Below are positions 1 through 6,987 of a stretch of 14,945 nucleotides of DNA, in pieces (within the stretch, counting starts at the first letter, position 1; each line of letters begins with the position of its first letter). Under the pieces are notes generated by a model. The model had not been told where the DNA came from and did no database searches. It worked only from the letters and a program-made list of their open reading frames with translations. The position numbers were made by a program, and so were the translations under genes. Source of the stretch: Waddliaceae bacterium (GTDB lineage Bacteria > Chlamydiota > Chlamydiia > Chlamydiales > SLFE01); the NCBI GenBank assembly GCA_007124415.1, contig SLFE01000160.1:1-14945 (forward strand). Reading direction: 5' to 3'.

Positions 1-960
1 TACGATCCCTGCCCCAGGTGGTTCAGCGGTATTGAAGTGGGCGCCGATTTCATTTATTGGAAGCCGTGCATCAATGACTTGGATTACGCCATCACATTTA
101 CCAGCGATCCAAGCGGCGCGCCGGTAACAGCATACGGACAATATAAACTACTGAATCATTGCTATGAGCCCGGTTTCCGGGTCCATGCCGCCAAGAGCAA
201 CGTTTGGTGCGGATGGGATATTTCCGCCTCCTACACATGGATTTGGTCAAAAGACAGCGACAGCACAATCCCGCCTCTTCCCGACGGCATGGTTTTTTCA
301 ACCCTGAACCACGGCGCCCTCAATTTGCAAGCGGGGAGCATAACATTGATCGATGCGTCGCATTCTGTTCGGTATCAGTCATTCGACGTATTGTTCCACC
401 ATGAGTACAATTGCTTTGGCCCCTGCAACTTGCTGATTCCTTATTGGGGCATTGAGGGGATCAAAATTGACCAGGAAATCCATTCGGAAACAGTTGGGGC
501 TTTTTTGCAGGAGCTTGCCACATTCAATGTCGACTGGGATTCGGAAGTTTTGGCTTTGGGGCTCAAGCTCGGGACCGAATATCAGTATACCATCAAGCCT
601 TGCTTGAAATGGTTCACTAACGCCTCTTTCAGCATCGTTGCCGGAAACAATGATACGACTAACAGGCAAATAAGAACAGTCGATAGTACCGTGCCTCTTG
701 ATGCTGATATTAAATTTAAGGACTGCTCCGGTATCTGCATTCCCGGATGCCATCTTATGACGGGCCTTAGCTATGAACAGGATTTTTGCGGCATGCTCCT
801 CAGAGCGCGCATCGGATATGAATTTCTCGAATGGTGGAATGTTCCTAAAATCCGCCGATATTTTTCCGCAGATCTTGACGATATCGGGGTCTCAACCGCA
901 TCGCTCGGGTCCAGTTTAGGATTTCACGGCCTCTTTGTCGGACTCGATGTAGGATTCTAA
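1..960 (+). CDS. Lpg1974/MOMP-like pore-forming outer membrane protein (5' end missing)
   Basis: The frame is open from the first base of the window, so the true start and signal peptide lie upstream; 319 residues remain. The visible N-terminal part reads PRWFSGIEVGADFIYWKPC, the kind of opening strand (ADFxYWK) I associate with the Lpg1974 family of pore-forming porins, which chlamydia-like bacteria carry in several copies as MOMP-like proteins. The chain alternates polar and aromatic residues as expected for beta strands and ends in VGLDVGF, a terminal phenylalanine typical of proteins inserted by the BAM machinery. It is rich in cysteine (about a dozen, including KDCSGICIPGC near residues 240-250), which fits a disulfide-linked chlamydial outer membrane. 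A GTG at position 37 is internal and not a start. The gene faces the TPR lipoprotein gene, with a terminator hairpin directly after its stop. Family assignment is from recognised pattern, not a search. Confidence 0.8.
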   Translation, partial: YDPCPRWFSGIEVGADFIYWKPCINDLDYAITFTSDPSGAPVTAYGQYKLLNHCYEPGFRVHAAKSNVWCGWDISASYTWIWSKDSDSTIPPLPDGMVFSTLNHGALNLQAGSITLIDASHSVRYQSFDVLFHHEYNCFGPCNLLIPYWGIEGIKIDQEIHSETVGAFLQELATFNVDWDSEVLALGLKLGTEYQYTIKPCLKWFTNASFSIVAGNNDTTNRQIRTVDSTVPLDADIKFKDCSGICIPGCHLMTGLSYEQDFCGMLLRARIGYEFLEWWNVPKIRRYFSADLDDIGVSTASLGSSLGFHGLFVGLDVGF

Positions 961-961
961 G

Positions 962-997
962 AAAAAGGGAAATTGGTGAAGATGAAGCCGGTTTCCC
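962..997 (-). terminator. Rho-independent terminator of the TPR lipoprotein gene
   Basis: A 10-base-pair stem (967-976 with 988-997, two G-T pairs) encloses an 11-base loop. Read on the minus strand it is followed at once by five T residues (966-962). It begins 20 bases after the stop of the lipoprotein gene at 1017 and its T-run ends one base from the stop codon of the convergent porin gene. On the plus strand the stem could still slow polymerase but lacks a T-run. Confidence 0.8.
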
Positions 998-1016
998 TCA
1001 TTTGAGCATGTTCCGT

Positions 1017-2585
1017 CTATTGCAAAGTATTGGCCCTCTCCAAGCCGTCCAGCGCATAGCGTCGATTGGGGGTACGTTTAAGCGAGGTTTCGTAAGCTTT
1101 CTTCGCTTCCTCAGGGCGATTTTCTTTAAGAAGCAAATCCCCATAAAGTTCTCGAACAGGGAGGATTTCGCCGGGCGAGGTGGGGTGTTTGTCCATCGAT
1201 TCTTCGAGATTGGCCGCATCGTTCATGAGCGCAAGAGCTTCTTGAGTGTTTCCTTTTTCGTAGAGAATCCAGGCGCTAACAGCTTTACCAAGAGCTTCTG
1301 TCATATATGCCCAATAAGCATCGTCTTCGCCGCGCAAGTTGCTGACAAGTTCCATGATCCGGTCGCGGGCGGCCTCGGCCTCTTTTAGGTTGCCGGAGCG
1401 CGCAGCGCCAATGCCCCGAGCGTAGTAAAAGAGCGCCTCGGCTGCCGGAAATTTCTCCCAGTCAATGGTTTCCGGTCTTCGCAGCTTAAGCTTTGCCGCT
1501 TCTTCCCACTTCTGCTGCTCCAAGTAATACCGGGCCTGCGCCGCGGCGATATTGTAGGTGGTAAATGATGCCGGCCACATTTCTTCGACCTGCTGAACCC
1601 TTTTCAGAGTTTGCCTCGCTTTTTCTTTGTCGCCAAGTTGCAGATAGGCATACATCATATAGTCCAAGGCGTGGGCATAATGACCGCTGGCATGGGGATC
1701 GTCTTCGATTTCGCGGAGCGCCGCATCGGCGGAGCGCTCGTTCCATTCCGCTGTCTCCTCCCAGTATCCCAGCCGGACGAAGATATGGCTCGGCATATGC
1801 AGGGCGTGAACCGTGTCGGGCGCAAGTTGATCGTATTTTCGGGCAGTGTCGAGAGCTTTGTGGGCCAGCTTCGGGCTGTCGTAGGCGTGGATGAGGTAGT
1901 GGTACAGGCCGGGGTGTTGAGGGTGGTCTTCAAGAAAACGTTCCATAAGGGCCCCCGCACGCTTTTCGCGAGAATAGTCCCGTTCCTTATCCGGAGAGAA
2001 CTGGGTCATGGCATAGCTGATTTCCCCCAGCGCATAAAAGGCGGCCGCGTCCACATCATCGGGATAGGCCTCGTGAAGCTTTCTCTGTGCCTCCATCCAG
2101 GCTTTTACTCTTGCTTCGTGATCCCTTGCGCGGCCTTCTCTCGGCGGCTTAGGATTGATAAAGAATGCCTCGGCTGCTGCGATGTAGTCTGCTTCGCGCT
2201 CGGTTTTTGCTCCGATCTCCTGAGCCTTTCTGATAGCTGCCTTGCCGCGCTCGAGTCCTTCCTCGCTTGTAGGATGCCAAAGCGGCTGGAAGCTTGTCAT
2301 GGCGATTCCCCAGTGCGCCATAGCGCAATTCGGGTCTGCTGCGGCCGCAGCCTCGAAGCGGGGTCTTGCTTGCTCATACATCATGTGATGCAAATGCGCC
2401 AGACCGGTCTCAAATTCTTCCTGCGCTTGTGAATTGCAGGAGATAGGAAAATTCACAACTCCGTGTTTATGCTCTCGGGAAGGATTATCCTCAGCAGTGT
2501 TGCAGCCCGAGACGATTAAGGCGGCGCTGACGGCGAGAGTGTTGTATTGAATTATCTTATTGAAAATGAACGATTTAAGCTTCAT
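1017..2585 (-). CDS. TPR-repeat lipoprotein with conserved His motifs, function unknown
   Basis: This encodes 522 residues. The start has a hydrophobic signal segment (residues 15-27) and a lipobox V25-S26-G27-C28, so the mature protein should be lipid-anchored outside the inner membrane. The rest is helical with tetratricopeptide-like repeats, clearest around residues 72-96 and 490-510. I recognise conserved blocks of a widespread but uncharacterised TPR family: HLHHMMY (64-70), AMAHWGIAM (88-96), PLWHP (101-105), HYLIHAYD (229-236), HALHMPSHIFVRLG (260-273) and PVRELYGDLLL (476-486). The repeated invariant histidines are more than a plain scaffold needs and might bind metal or form an active site; that is inference. 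The start is supported by GGAGAA six bases before ATG. The gene stands alone, flanked by terminators on both sides. Confidence 0.85.
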   Translation of the reverse strand: MKLKSFIFNKIIQYNTLAVSAALIVSGCNTAEDNPSREHKHGVVNFPISCNSQAQEEFETGLAHLHHMMYEQARPRFEAAAAADPNCAMAHWGIAMTSFQPLWHPTSEEGLERGKAAIRKAQEIGAKTEREADYIAAAEAFFINPKPPREGRARDHEARVKAWMEAQRKLHEAYPDDVDAAAFYALGEISYAMTQFSPDKERDYSREKRAGALMERFLEDHPQHPGLYHYLIHAYDSPKLAHKALDTARKYDQLAPDTVHALHMPSHIFVRLGYWEETAEWNERSADAALREIEDDPHASGHYAHALDYMMYAYLQLGDKEKARQTLKRVQQVEEMWPASFTTYNIAAAQARYYLEQQKWEEAAKLKLRRPETIDWEKFPAAEALFYYARGIGAARSGNLKEAEAARDRIMELVSNLRGEDDAYWAYMTEALGKAVSAWILYEKGNTQEALALMNDAANLEESMDKHPTSPGEILPVRELYGDLLLKENRPEEAKKAYETSLKRTPNRRYALDGLERANTLQ

Positions 2586-2631
2586 TGCGACTTCTCCACG
2601 TTATATTCAAGCACGCTTTGTCTATAACGTC

Positions 2632-2661
2632 TTTTTAGATTTTTAAAGAGGAGACAGTCAA
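2632..2661 (-). promoter_or_regulatory. Candidate promoter for the TPR lipoprotein gene
   Basis: On the minus strand a -35-like TTGACT (2661-2656) is followed 18 bases later by TAAAAA (2637-2632). The -10 match is only 4 of 6. It sits between the terminator of the upstream lipoprotein gene and the start at 2585 and would give a leader of about 40 bases. The gene must have its own promoter here because a terminator precedes it. Confidence 0.4.
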
Positions 2662-2690
2662 GTTAAAATATGAGTTGATTCGTCATCCAT

Positions 2691-2720
2691 GGAAAAAAGG
2701 GGAGGTTTCCCTCCCCTTCC
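2691..2720 (-). terminator. Rho-independent terminator of the 366-residue lipoprotein gene
   Basis: A perfect 9-base-pair stem (2697-2705 with 2710-2718, AAGGGGAGG paired with CCTCCCCTT) has a 4-base loop that reads GAAA on the minus strand, a stable tetraloop. Six T residues (2698-2693) close it on that strand. It starts 14 bases after the stop at 2735. Confidence 0.9.
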
Positions 2721-2734
2721 TGACAGACAATAAT

Positions 2735-3835
2735 TTACAGCGACGGCCCGATGGGCAGCGTCAGAAGCGGCTGTTCGGGACATCCGCTTTGAAGCGCCAG
2801 CAATTGGGTTATCAGAGAAAAGGTTGATTTTGACGAGAGATCTCTGTCGTCGATGTAAAAGACCGTGCCTCGGTAGCAAATCGATACAAATTGGCACGGA
2901 GGGCACCCTTTTTTTAGCTTCATTGGATGGGTGTAGACCTGAAAGAGGTTGCCGAGCACTTGGTTCCAATCGAACACATTTCCCTGTTCGTCGGTTGTCA
3001 GGGTCACTCTTCCATCCATTTCGTCGCTGATTGGGATGTTGACGCCGTGAGAGAGGAAGTAGAAGACCCCGAGAGGCGATCTTGTTTGTATCGTGATCTC
3101 GTCGCCGCGGTGCTGCCTTCCGTGATGCCTTGTCAAATAAAATTCATAAGTGCCCGGGTTTAGCTCAAGGTGGCTCCAAAAATGATCCATTAGAAGCGGA
3201 TCGGCCAAACTCCGTTCAATTTGAAGCATATAATAAGGTTTGCCTTCCTTGTCATGCTTTTTGGCAATGTGCAGAGCGTCTCGGCTGTCTAATTCTTGAA
3301 ATATGTTTGCCAATTCGATAAATTCCTCGTACTCGGGTACTTCGAGGGGGGTAGGACCGGTTGCGGTCGGCGCGTTTCGCACGTTGTTCATTCTCTGAAT
3401 GCAGCAGCGAAGCAATCTGTCGGTTCTCCAGCCTGAGGCGTTCAGATGAGAGAAGGTATCGAATCGGATTGGGGTCAAAAGCTGCTCGACGAATCCTTTT
3501 CCGGTCAGAGGATTGTATGTCGTTGTCGGCTTTTCGGAATATTCAAGGCCGACTGTCGGCTTCCAGCCGATGCTTGGAAAGTCAGTGTTGCCTGTTTCAA
3601 ATTGATTGTTGAACACTCTCTTGAAATCGTATGAGGCGGAAACGACGCCGATATCCAAAAATGAGGGATTGTCATGGTAGCGGAGGCGTACGATATTCAA
3701 CAATAGTTGTCTGTCAATTCCTTTCTGAACCGCTTCGTTGTAGGTGACAGCGTCTTGGCGAAGGTTGTGGGGTCCGACTTTGAGTCCGCAACTGGTCGCC
3801 ATAATGCAAATAAGTGGTAAAAGTAGTTTTCTCAT
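2735..3835 (-). CDS. Conserved hypothetical lipoprotein
   Basis: The product has 366 residues. It starts with a short signal peptide, MRKLLLPLICIMATSC, with a likely lipidated C16; the lipobox is imperfect because alanine stands where leucine is usual. Directly after it comes the segment RQLLLNIVRLRYHDNPSFLD (about residues 42-61), which I recognise as the conserved opening of a family of hypothetical lipoproteins found in several Gram-negative groups with no assigned function. The remainder has no motif I can name and no obvious membrane segment, so the protein is probably a soluble domain tethered to a membrane. A possible Shine-Dalgarno AGGAAA lies nine bases before ATG. A promoter overlapping the end of nth and a strong terminator after the stop suggest a single-gene transcript. 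Confidence 0.8.
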   Translation of the reverse strand: MRKLLLPLICIMATSCGLKVGPHNLRQDAVTYNEAVQKGIDRQLLLNIVRLRYHDNPSFLDIGVVSASYDFKRVFNNQFETGNTDFPSIGWKPTVGLEYSEKPTTTYNPLTGKGFVEQLLTPIRFDTFSHLNASGWRTDRLLRCCIQRMNNVRNAPTATGPTPLEVPEYEEFIELANIFQELDSRDALHIAKKHDKEGKPYYMLQIERSLADPLLMDHFWSHLELNPGTYEFYLTRHHGRQHRGDEITIQTRSPLGVFYFLSHGVNIPISDEMDGRVTLTTDEQGNVFDWNQVLGNLFQVYTHPMKLKKGCPPCQFVSICYRGTVFYIDDRDLSSKSTFSLITQLLALQSGCPEQPLLTLPIGPSL

Positions 3836-3877
3836 TGATGCTTATTTCCTGGTTTTAATTATTTAGCTTGGAGTGAG

Positions 3878-3907
3878 ATCATAACGCTCCCGGTACTTAA
3901 TTTTCAA
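3878..3907 (-). promoter_or_regulatory. Promoter for the 366-residue lipoprotein gene, overlapping the nth stop
   Basis: On the minus strand TTGAAA (3907-3902, 5 of 6 matches) and TATGAT (3883-3878, 5 of 6) are 18 bases apart. The -35 box overlaps the TGA stop codon of nth (3906-3904). The predicted leader is about 36 bases. No terminator separates nth from this gene, so read-through transcription is also possible. Confidence 0.6.
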
Positions 3908-4521
3908 CAGATCTTCGAGCAAATGGGGCAGTTTTTTTTGTCATGAGCCTTTGCGGGACAGAACTTTCGGGCGAAGTAAATGATTTGTAAATGAAGCTTG
4001 ATCCATGAGTCTTCGGGGAAAAGTTTTTTGAGATCTTTTTCGGTTTGCACAACGTTTTTTCCGGAGCTCAAAGTCCACCGTTTGGCGCATCGGTGGATGT
4101 GGGTGTCCACGGGAAAAGCCGGCTTGCCAAAGCCTTGGGCCATGACGACGGAGGCGGTTTTATGGCCCACTCCGGGGAGAGCTTCCAAATCTTCGAAATT
4201 ACCGGGAACTTTTCCGCCGTGCTTGTCTATCAGCTGCCGCGATAAATTCCATATGGCCTTGGATTTGGCGGGCGCCAAACCGCAGGGACGGATGATATCT
4301 TCTATCTCTTCTATCGAGAGCTTGATCATCTGCTTGGGCGTGGAGGCTTTTTTAAAGAGGGCGGGCGTTGTCAGATTGACTCTGGCGTCGGTGCATTGAG
4401 CCGACAAAAGAACGGCGATCAATAGGGTGTAATTGTCTTTGTGTTCAAGAGGAATAGGCGGATCGGGGAAATGCTTGTCGAGAATTTCTTGAACGAGGGC
4501 GGCTTTTTCTTTTTTTTTCAT
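3904..4521 (-). CDS. nth: Endonuclease III (DNA glycosylase/AP lyase)
   Basis: Nth removes oxidised pyrimidines from DNA and cuts the abasic site, the first steps of base excision repair. The 205-residue product is close to the usual ~210. Visible are LLSAQCTDARVN (39-50), the helix-hairpin-helix LPGVGHKTASVV with catalytic Lys121, and VDTHIHR with catalytic Asp139. Four C-terminal cysteines (188, 198, 201, 205) should hold a [4Fe-4S] cluster, but the spacing is C-X9-C-X2-C-X3-C, not the E. coli C-X6-C-X2-C-X5-C, and the last ligand is the final residue. I chose the ATG at 4521, not the longer frame reaching 4677, because it matches family length and its ATGA overlaps the mnmE stop, indicating translational coupling. 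The extension would lie inside mnmE and is basic and unlike Nth. Confidence 0.95.
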   Translation of the reverse strand: MKKKEKAALVQEILDKHFPDPPIPLEHKDNYTLLIAVLLSAQCTDARVNLTTPALFKKASTPKQMIKLSIEEIEDIIRPCGLAPAKSKAIWNLSRQLIDKHGGKVPGNFEDLEALPGVGHKTASVVMAQGFGKPAFPVDTHIHRCAKRWTLSSGKNVVQTEKDLKKLFPEDSWIKLHLQIIYFARKFCPAKAHDKKNCPICSKIC

Positions 4522-5897
4522 TTTCCTATGCAAAATTTTGAGAAGATGGCGCTTAAAATATCTTCTGTTATGTCGATGCCGATGATTTTTCCGAGCTCTG
4601 TCAGTGTTTGGCGCATATCGAGGGAGAGAAATTCCGGCGAGCGTTTTTCTTTGAGGCCGTCGATCAGGTTTTGGCAATGGCCGGCAGCGTTGTCAATCGC
4701 TTCTTTGTGGCGTGCGTTGGTGATCAGCACCTCTTCGGATGACGGGGGCCCGTTTGTCCAGACGATATCGTCGATTTGTTTTTTTAAATAATCGAATCCC
4801 TCCCTGGTTTTGGCCGAGACGGAGGCGACATGGGGAAAGAGAAGCTGCGGCGGCGGCTTGTGGGTAAGATCGGATTTGTTCCACACAACGAGGGTCTTTT
4901 TCGGGGGAACAAGCTCAAACAGTTTGCGGTCGTGCTCTGAAATTCCCTTTTGCAAATCAAGGACAAGGAGGACAAGGTCTGCGCTCTTCATTGCTTTTCG
5001 CGAACGGAGCACTCCTTCCTTTTCGATAACGTCGTCGGTTTCCCTTATGCCGGCGGTGTCGGTCAGGCGAAAGTTCAGGTTTCCTAAACGGAGATTGTCC
5101 TCAAGTATATCGCGGGTTGTGCCGGGAATGTGGGAGACGATCGCCCTGTCGCGCTCGAGCATGGCATTCATGAGGGAGGACTTGCCGACGTTGGGACTGC
5201 CGACCAGGCAAAGGGCGACGCCGTCTAGGGCTATCCGCCCGTCATGGAACGTGCTGCTGAGTGTTTCTATGTCTTCTTTTACAGACGATAAATGATTTAT
5301 CACTTCTTCAATGTCTGCGAATTCAATATCTTCTTCGGGAAAGTCCACCCAGGCCTCGAGCATGGCGGCGATGTCTGTCAGCCGAATTTGGAAAGAACGG
5401 ATTTTTGCCGACAATGCGCCTTGAAGCTGCTGCTCGGCGGCGTTTAAAGCGTGTTCGTTTTTTGCCGCGACAAGTTCTTGTATGGCTTCGGCCTGGGCTA
5501 AATCGAGTTTTCCGTTCATGAAGGCTTTGAAAGAAAATTCGCCGGGTCTCGCGGGCCTTGCTCCGGCTTTTAAGACGACGTCGAGAACGCGTCTGGTGAT
5601 AAGCGATCCTCCGTGGCAGTGGATTTCGACAGTGTCTTCACCGGTGAAAGAGCGCTTTCCCAGCATCGGAAGCACAAGGGCGTCGTCGATATGGCGCCCC
5701 TGATTATCCCGAATGCGTCCGAAGTGCGCCGTATGGGATTGATAGGTCGCCACAGAGCCTGTAAAAACGCGGTCCGCAACTCCGACAGCGTCTTTGCCGG
5801 AGATGCGGATGATGGCCACTCCCCCTTCGCCCGGCGGCGTCGCCACTGCGGCAATCGTTTCACCGGGTTGGTAGGGTTCGTGAATGAAGGATTCCAT
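4518..5897 (-). CDS. mnmE: tRNA modification GTPase MnmE (TrmE/ThdF)
   Basis: With MnmG, MnmE adds the aminomethyl-type group to uridine 34 of tRNAs reading split codon boxes. The 459-residue product has the normal length and all parts: the N-terminal tetrahydrofolate-binding domain opening with IAAVATPPGEGGVAIIRISG (15-34), the helical domain, and an inserted G domain with G1 GSPNVGKS (233-240), G2 PGTTRD (258-263), G3 DTAG (280-283), G4 NKSD (340-343) and G5 SAK (361-363). It ends in FCIGK, carrying the essential Cys456. It starts three bases after the stop of the upstream membrane-protein gene and shows no convincing Shine-Dalgarno sequence, so its translation is probably coupled to that gene. 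It overlaps nth by four bases. No mnmG is visible in the window. Confidence 0.97.
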   Translation of the reverse strand: MESFIHEPYQPGETIAAVATPPGEGGVAIIRISGKDAVGVADRVFTGSVATYQSHTAHFGRIRDNQGRHIDDALVLPMLGKRSFTGEDTVEIHCHGGSLITRRVLDVVLKAGARPARPGEFSFKAFMNGKLDLAQAEAIQELVAAKNEHALNAAEQQLQGALSAKIRSFQIRLTDIAAMLEAWVDFPEEDIEFADIEEVINHLSSVKEDIETLSSTFHDGRIALDGVALCLVGSPNVGKSSLMNAMLERDRAIVSHIPGTTRDILEDNLRLGNLNFRLTDTAGIRETDDVIEKEGVLRSRKAMKSADLVLLVLDLQKGISEHDRKLFELVPPKKTLVVWNKSDLTHKPPPQLLFPHVASVSAKTREGFDYLKKQIDDIVWTNGPPSSEEVLITNARHKEAIDNAAGHCQNLIDGLKEKRSPEFLSLDMRQTLTELGKIIGIDITEDILSAIFSKFCIGK

Positions 5898-5900
5898 TGC

Positions 5901-6755
5901 TTAAGCAGGCACCGGTGACATTTCAGGCGCAGGCGCTTTTTCCGGTTCCGGCAGCGCCTTTTGGCACTCGGATGCGATGGAAAGGTAGGCGGCGATGAGT
6001 CCTGCTGCCAAGACCAAGGGGAGCGGCGCGCCGAACAGGGCCAGGCTGATAACCGCGATTTTGCTCAGGCCTTCAATGGTTTTGATTTGATTGAGCACGG
6101 CTTTGAATATATTGGTCTCGTTTCCTTTGTTTACCTCTTCTTTAGCCCTGGTGTACCACTGATAGCAGTCGATTGTGAGGAAGAGGAGCAGGCTGACGTT
6201 TTTCACAGTTGAAAGGCCGACCGACGTGACGCATCTGGCAGCCGTTTCCATGTTGGTGCCGCCGATTGCAAACGCAATTTTTGCCGTGTGTGCGACAAAC
6301 GCCTCGCTGACTGCGGCAAGCTGCGGAACGAAAAGCTTTTCGACGGCAATCCAGGTTTGCGTCAGGGTTCCGATCGCCAGGGCGCTGATTTTGAGGATGT
6401 AGGGAATTTGATATCTACAGTCGATCCCGGTTGTATTGGCCAGCCCTTTTTTCTCTTTTCCGGGTTGAAAAAGGTTGTTTTCCTTATCGACGCATGAATA
6501 GGCGAGCCCTTCGGTGTCGACGCAGATTTTGCTGGTTAGATTGACCGTGTCGCAAGTGCTTTTGAAAGTGCTCATGTTGGGCAGCGAGCTGAAAGCGTAT
6601 TCCAGACATTTAATAGCGGCGGTGGCTACAGCTAAGATTTTGGCGGCGCTTTTAATATTATTTTTACTCCACAGTGTGTGGGCAGTCTCCCAAGGGTGGA
6701 TGGCGGGATTGAATAGGGCTTTTGGCAAAGTGTCTGCTGCACAGGCTGCTGGCAT
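5901..6755 (-). CDS. Hypothetical multi-pass membrane protein upstream of mnmE
   Basis: I do not recognise this 284-residue protein. It has four hydrophobic stretches, roughly residues 36-58, 116-137, 178-197 and a long one at 230-262 that could form a hairpin. There is no typical N-terminal signal peptide. Nine cysteines are scattered through it; C68, C78 and C88 fall at ten-residue intervals in the polar region between the first two hydrophobic parts. The C-terminal tail after residue 268 is rich in proline, alanine and glutamate. Soluble ends with paired hydrophobic segments recall chlamydial inclusion-membrane proteins, but this is only a resemblance. The start is well supported: AAGGAG (6769-6764) eight bases before ATG, preceded by a good promoter. 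It appears to lead a transcript with mnmE and nth. Confidence 0.75.
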   Translation of the reverse strand: MPAACAADTLPKALFNPAIHPWETAHTLWSKNNIKSAAKILAVATAAIKCLEYAFSSLPNMSTFKSTCDTVNLTSKICVDTEGLAYSCVDKENNLFQPGKEKKGLANTTGIDCRYQIPYILKISALAIGTLTQTWIAVEKLFVPQLAAVSEAFVAHTAKIAFAIGGTNMETAARCVTSVGLSTVKNVSLLLFLTIDCYQWYTRAKEEVNKGNETNIFKAVLNQIKTIEGLSKIAVISLALFGAPLPLVLAAGLIAAYLSIASECQKALPEPEKAPAPEMSPVPA

Positions 6756-6796
6756 GGATGAATCTCCTTAATTGAAGTTGTTTTAAACCATCAAAA

Positions 6797-6825
6797 ATGA
6801 TAATGTCTACGCCATTAAAAGACAA
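6797..6825 (-). promoter_or_regulatory. Sigma-70-type promoter of the membrane protein-mnmE-nth run
   Basis: On the minus strand TTGTCT (6825-6820) and TATCAT (6802-6797, 5 of 6 matches) are separated by exactly 17 bases, in an A+T-rich stretch. The predicted start near 6790 gives a leader of about 35 bases. A small inverted repeat, TAATG and CATTA (6801-6805 and 6813-6817), lies in the spacer and touches the -10 box, so it could be an operator. Confidence 0.6.
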
Positions 6826-6842
6826 TAATAATTTAGAGTAAT

Positions 6843-6898
6843 GTTAAACCCTGACTATAGCCCTTACACCGCGGATTAGGGTCACAATCAGGGGTAAC
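6843..6898. repeat. Nested inverted repeats in the gap upstream of the mnmE run
   Basis: An outer stem pairs GTTA (6843-6846) with TAAC (6895-6898) and CCCTGA (6849-6854) with TCAGGG (6888-6893) around a small internal loop. An inner stem pairs CCCT (6861-6864) with AGGG (6878-6881). ACCCT (6848-6852) could instead pair with AGGGT (6878-6882), so two folds exclude each other. It lies upstream of the promoter at 6797-6825, so it is either a DNA-level site or part of an RNA running out of the Bax inhibitor-like gene. Confidence 0.45.
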
Positions 6899-6931
6899 AG
6901 CGAGCGGGCGCCCGTTTTGTTTTCGACCCGG

Positions 6932-6978
6932 AAAAATTATGTCCTGTCCCATTCGAAATCTTCTGCCGCATGGGACAG
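6932..6978 (-). terminator. Possible terminator of the Bax inhibitor-like gene
   Basis: A perfect 9-base-pair inverted repeat (6944-6952 with 6970-6978, CTGTCCCAT) encloses a 17-base loop, starting 10 bases after the stop at 6988. On the minus strand a run of five T residues (6936-6932) follows, but seven bases beyond the stem, so it is a weak or atypical terminator. Confidence 0.45.
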
Positions 6979-6987
6979 CCGCTTTGC

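Noticed and set aside
379..753. 124-residue open frame on the minus strand
   Set aside because: Antisense to the porin gene, with no family resemblance or start signals.
1611..2432. 273-residue open frame on the plus strand
   Set aside because: It lies fully antisense to the TPR lipoprotein gene, whose motifs, lipobox and Shine-Dalgarno are convincing; the translation is cysteine- and arginine-rich without domain character.
4522..4677. 52-residue N-terminal extension of nth
   Set aside because: The segment is inside mnmE in another frame, highly basic, and absent from normal Nth; the ATGA junction supports the later start.
6905..6923. GC-rich palindrome followed by TTTTGTTTT on the plus strand, terminator-like
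   Set aside because: The palindrome leaves no room for a loop with a stable stem, and no plus-strand gene precedes it.
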